Assembly: GCA_002348345.1 (NCBI GenBank)
Contig: DEAY01000176.1
Span: 4,355 to 9,771 of the forward strand
From: Verrucomicrobia bacterium UBA2970
Lineage (GTDB): Bacteria > Verrucomicrobiota > Verrucomicrobiia > Limisphaerales > AAA164-E04
DNA length: 5,417 bases
Direction: 5' to 3'
A program made the position numbers and the translations under genes. The notes beneath the pieces were generated by a model. It did no database searches. It saw only the letters and a program-made list of their open reading frames with translations, and had not been told where the DNA came from. Positions 4,574 to 5,417 of the stretch are shown here, piece after piece (the stretch's first letter is position 1; the number at the start of each line of letters is the position of its first letter).

Positions 4574-5417
4574 ATGCTCCTTCCGTCGATCGGTTTCACC
4601 GCTTCCTTGAAGTCATCCTTGTCACTCCTCGCCCTTCTGGCAGGACTGGCACCAATCTGTCGCAGTGCAGCGGTAGCACCTCAGGCCACTCCCGTCGACT
4701 CGCTTCACGTTGCCGACGGGTTCAAGGTTGAACTACTCTACTCGGTTCCGAAGGATCAACAGGGCTCCTGGGTCGCGATGACGGTTGACCCCAAGGGCAG
4801 ACTCATCGTCTCCGACCAGTATGGAGGCCTGTATCGAGTGACCCCCTCGGATTGGAACGGGGATCCGAGCGCAACGTTGGTGGAGTCGCTCGACATCCAG
4901 ATCGGCCAGGCCCAAGGACTGCTCTATGCGTTTGACAGCCTCTATGTGATGGTCGCCAACCAGGGAGCTTTCCAGGGTCGCGGGCTCTATCGAGTTTTCG
5001 ATCGGGACGGGGATGACCAGTTTGATGACGTCCAACTCCTTCGGTCCCTGGAGGGCGGCGGTGAGCATGGACCGCACGCCATCGTTCCAGCTCCCGACGG
5101 CAAATCGCTCTACATCGTGGTCGGCAACCAAACAAAGCTGACCCCTGTGGTCCGTTCTCGCGTCCCTCAGGTCTGGGACGAGGACCTCCTTCTCCCCCGG
5201 GCCTACGGCAATGGGTTCATGAAGGGCGTCCCCGCACCCGGCGGGTGTATCTACCAAACCGATCCCTCAGGAAAAGAATGGACGCTTCATGCCGTCGGCT
5301 TCCGGAATCAATACGACGCCGCCTTCAACCGTCATGGCGATCTCTTTACCTTTGACGCCGACATGGAGTGGGACATGAACACGCCCTGGTACCGACCGAC
5401 GCGGGTCAACCACGTCA
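4574..5417 (+). CDS. Exported PVC-type beta-propeller protein, N-terminal part (runs off window)
   Basis: The frame is open from the ATG at 4574 to the window end: 281 codons and one extra base. It is the first ATG after an in-frame stop at 4511, and its ribosome binding site is weak or absent. Residues 1-33 look like a Sec signal peptide: Lys13, a hydrophobic core at about 15-28 (LSLLALLAG), and likely cleavage after Ala33. From about residue 44 the sequence resembles the propeller found in Verrucomicrobiota and Planctomycetota 'membrane-bound dehydrogenase' or 'PVC-type haem-binding CxxCH' proteins. Recognisable segments are GFKVELLYSVP, DPKGRLIVSDQYG, EHGPHAIV (164-171), GFRNQYDAAFN (242-252), DADMEWD (261-267) and PWYRPTRVNHV (271-281). 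The related glucose/sorbosone dehydrogenase propellers suggest a sugar or alcohol oxidation role, but the substrate is unknown. No CxxCH occurs in the visible part. In the family it lies near the C-terminus, off the window. DRDGDDQFDD (143-152) resembles a calcium loop. It is divergent from nrdJ. Confidence 0.88.
   Translation, partial: MLLPSIGFTASLKSSLSLLALLAGLAPICRSAAVAPQATPVDSLHVADGFKVELLYSVPKDQQGSWVAMTVDPKGRLIVSDQYGGLYRVTPSDWNGDPSATLVESLDIQIGQAQGLLYAFDSLYVMVANQGAFQGRGLYRVFDRDGDDQFDDVQLLRSLEGGGEHGPHAIVPAPDGKSLYIVVGNQTKLTPVVRSRVPQVWDEDLLLPRAYGNGFMKGVPAPGGCIYQTDPSGKEWTLHAVGFRNQYDAAFNRHGDLFTFDADMEWDMNTPWYRPTRVNHV

Noticed and set aside
4655..4663. Lipobox (APIC) in the exported protein's signal peptide
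   Set aside because: The residues before Cys29 do not fit the lipoprotein consensus (small residue at -1), so ordinary signal-peptidase I cleavage is more likely.

Overview
The window looks like a piece of a chromosome from the Planctomycetota/Verrucomicrobiota (PVC) group, with Verrucomicrobiota the best guess. The main evidence is the gene at the right edge. It encodes an exported beta-propeller protein of the kind that, in these phyla, is usually fused to a c-type-cytochrome-like haem-binding module. The base composition is moderately GC-rich by eye. Nothing in the window looks mobile: I found no transposase, integrase, tRNA, rRNA or CRISPR array.

Layout, left to right. (1) Positions 1-771, plus strand: the C-terminal 256 codons of thiC, the radical-SAM enzyme that makes the pyrimidine half of thiamine. 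Its 5' part lies outside the window. (2) Positions 772-938: a short convergent spacer with a good minus-strand terminator hairpin (882-909) and a weaker hairpin that could end thiC (812-835). (3) Positions 939-4055, minus strand: a complete gene for a class II, adenosylcobalamin-dependent ribonucleotide reductase (nrdJ, 1038 aa). It has a basic N-terminal tail, the catalytic barrel, a TSCPD domain and a C-terminal cysteine-rich zinc-ribbon-like tail. (4) Positions 4056-4573: a divergent intergenic region of 518 bp, unusually rich in short inverted repeats and related direct repeats. (5) Positions 4574-5417, plus strand: the first 281 codons of the exported PVC-type propeller protein. It has a signal peptide and runs off the right edge.

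thiC and nrdJ converge, while nrdJ and the exported protein diverge, so no operon is visible and each gene appears to be separately transcribed. I see no shared pathway linking the three. ThiC makes a vitamin B1 precursor, NrdJ uses vitamin B12 to make DNA precursors, and the exported protein probably acts in the envelope.

I do not see a convincing new multi-gene system. The part most worth a second look is the 518-bp divergent region. It holds several small stem-loops, two overlapping inverted repeats whose pairings exclude each other, and a 10-bp direct repeat at a 21-bp period just upstream of the nrdJ ribosome binding site. I could not match it to a known riboswitch, including the cobalamin riboswitch.
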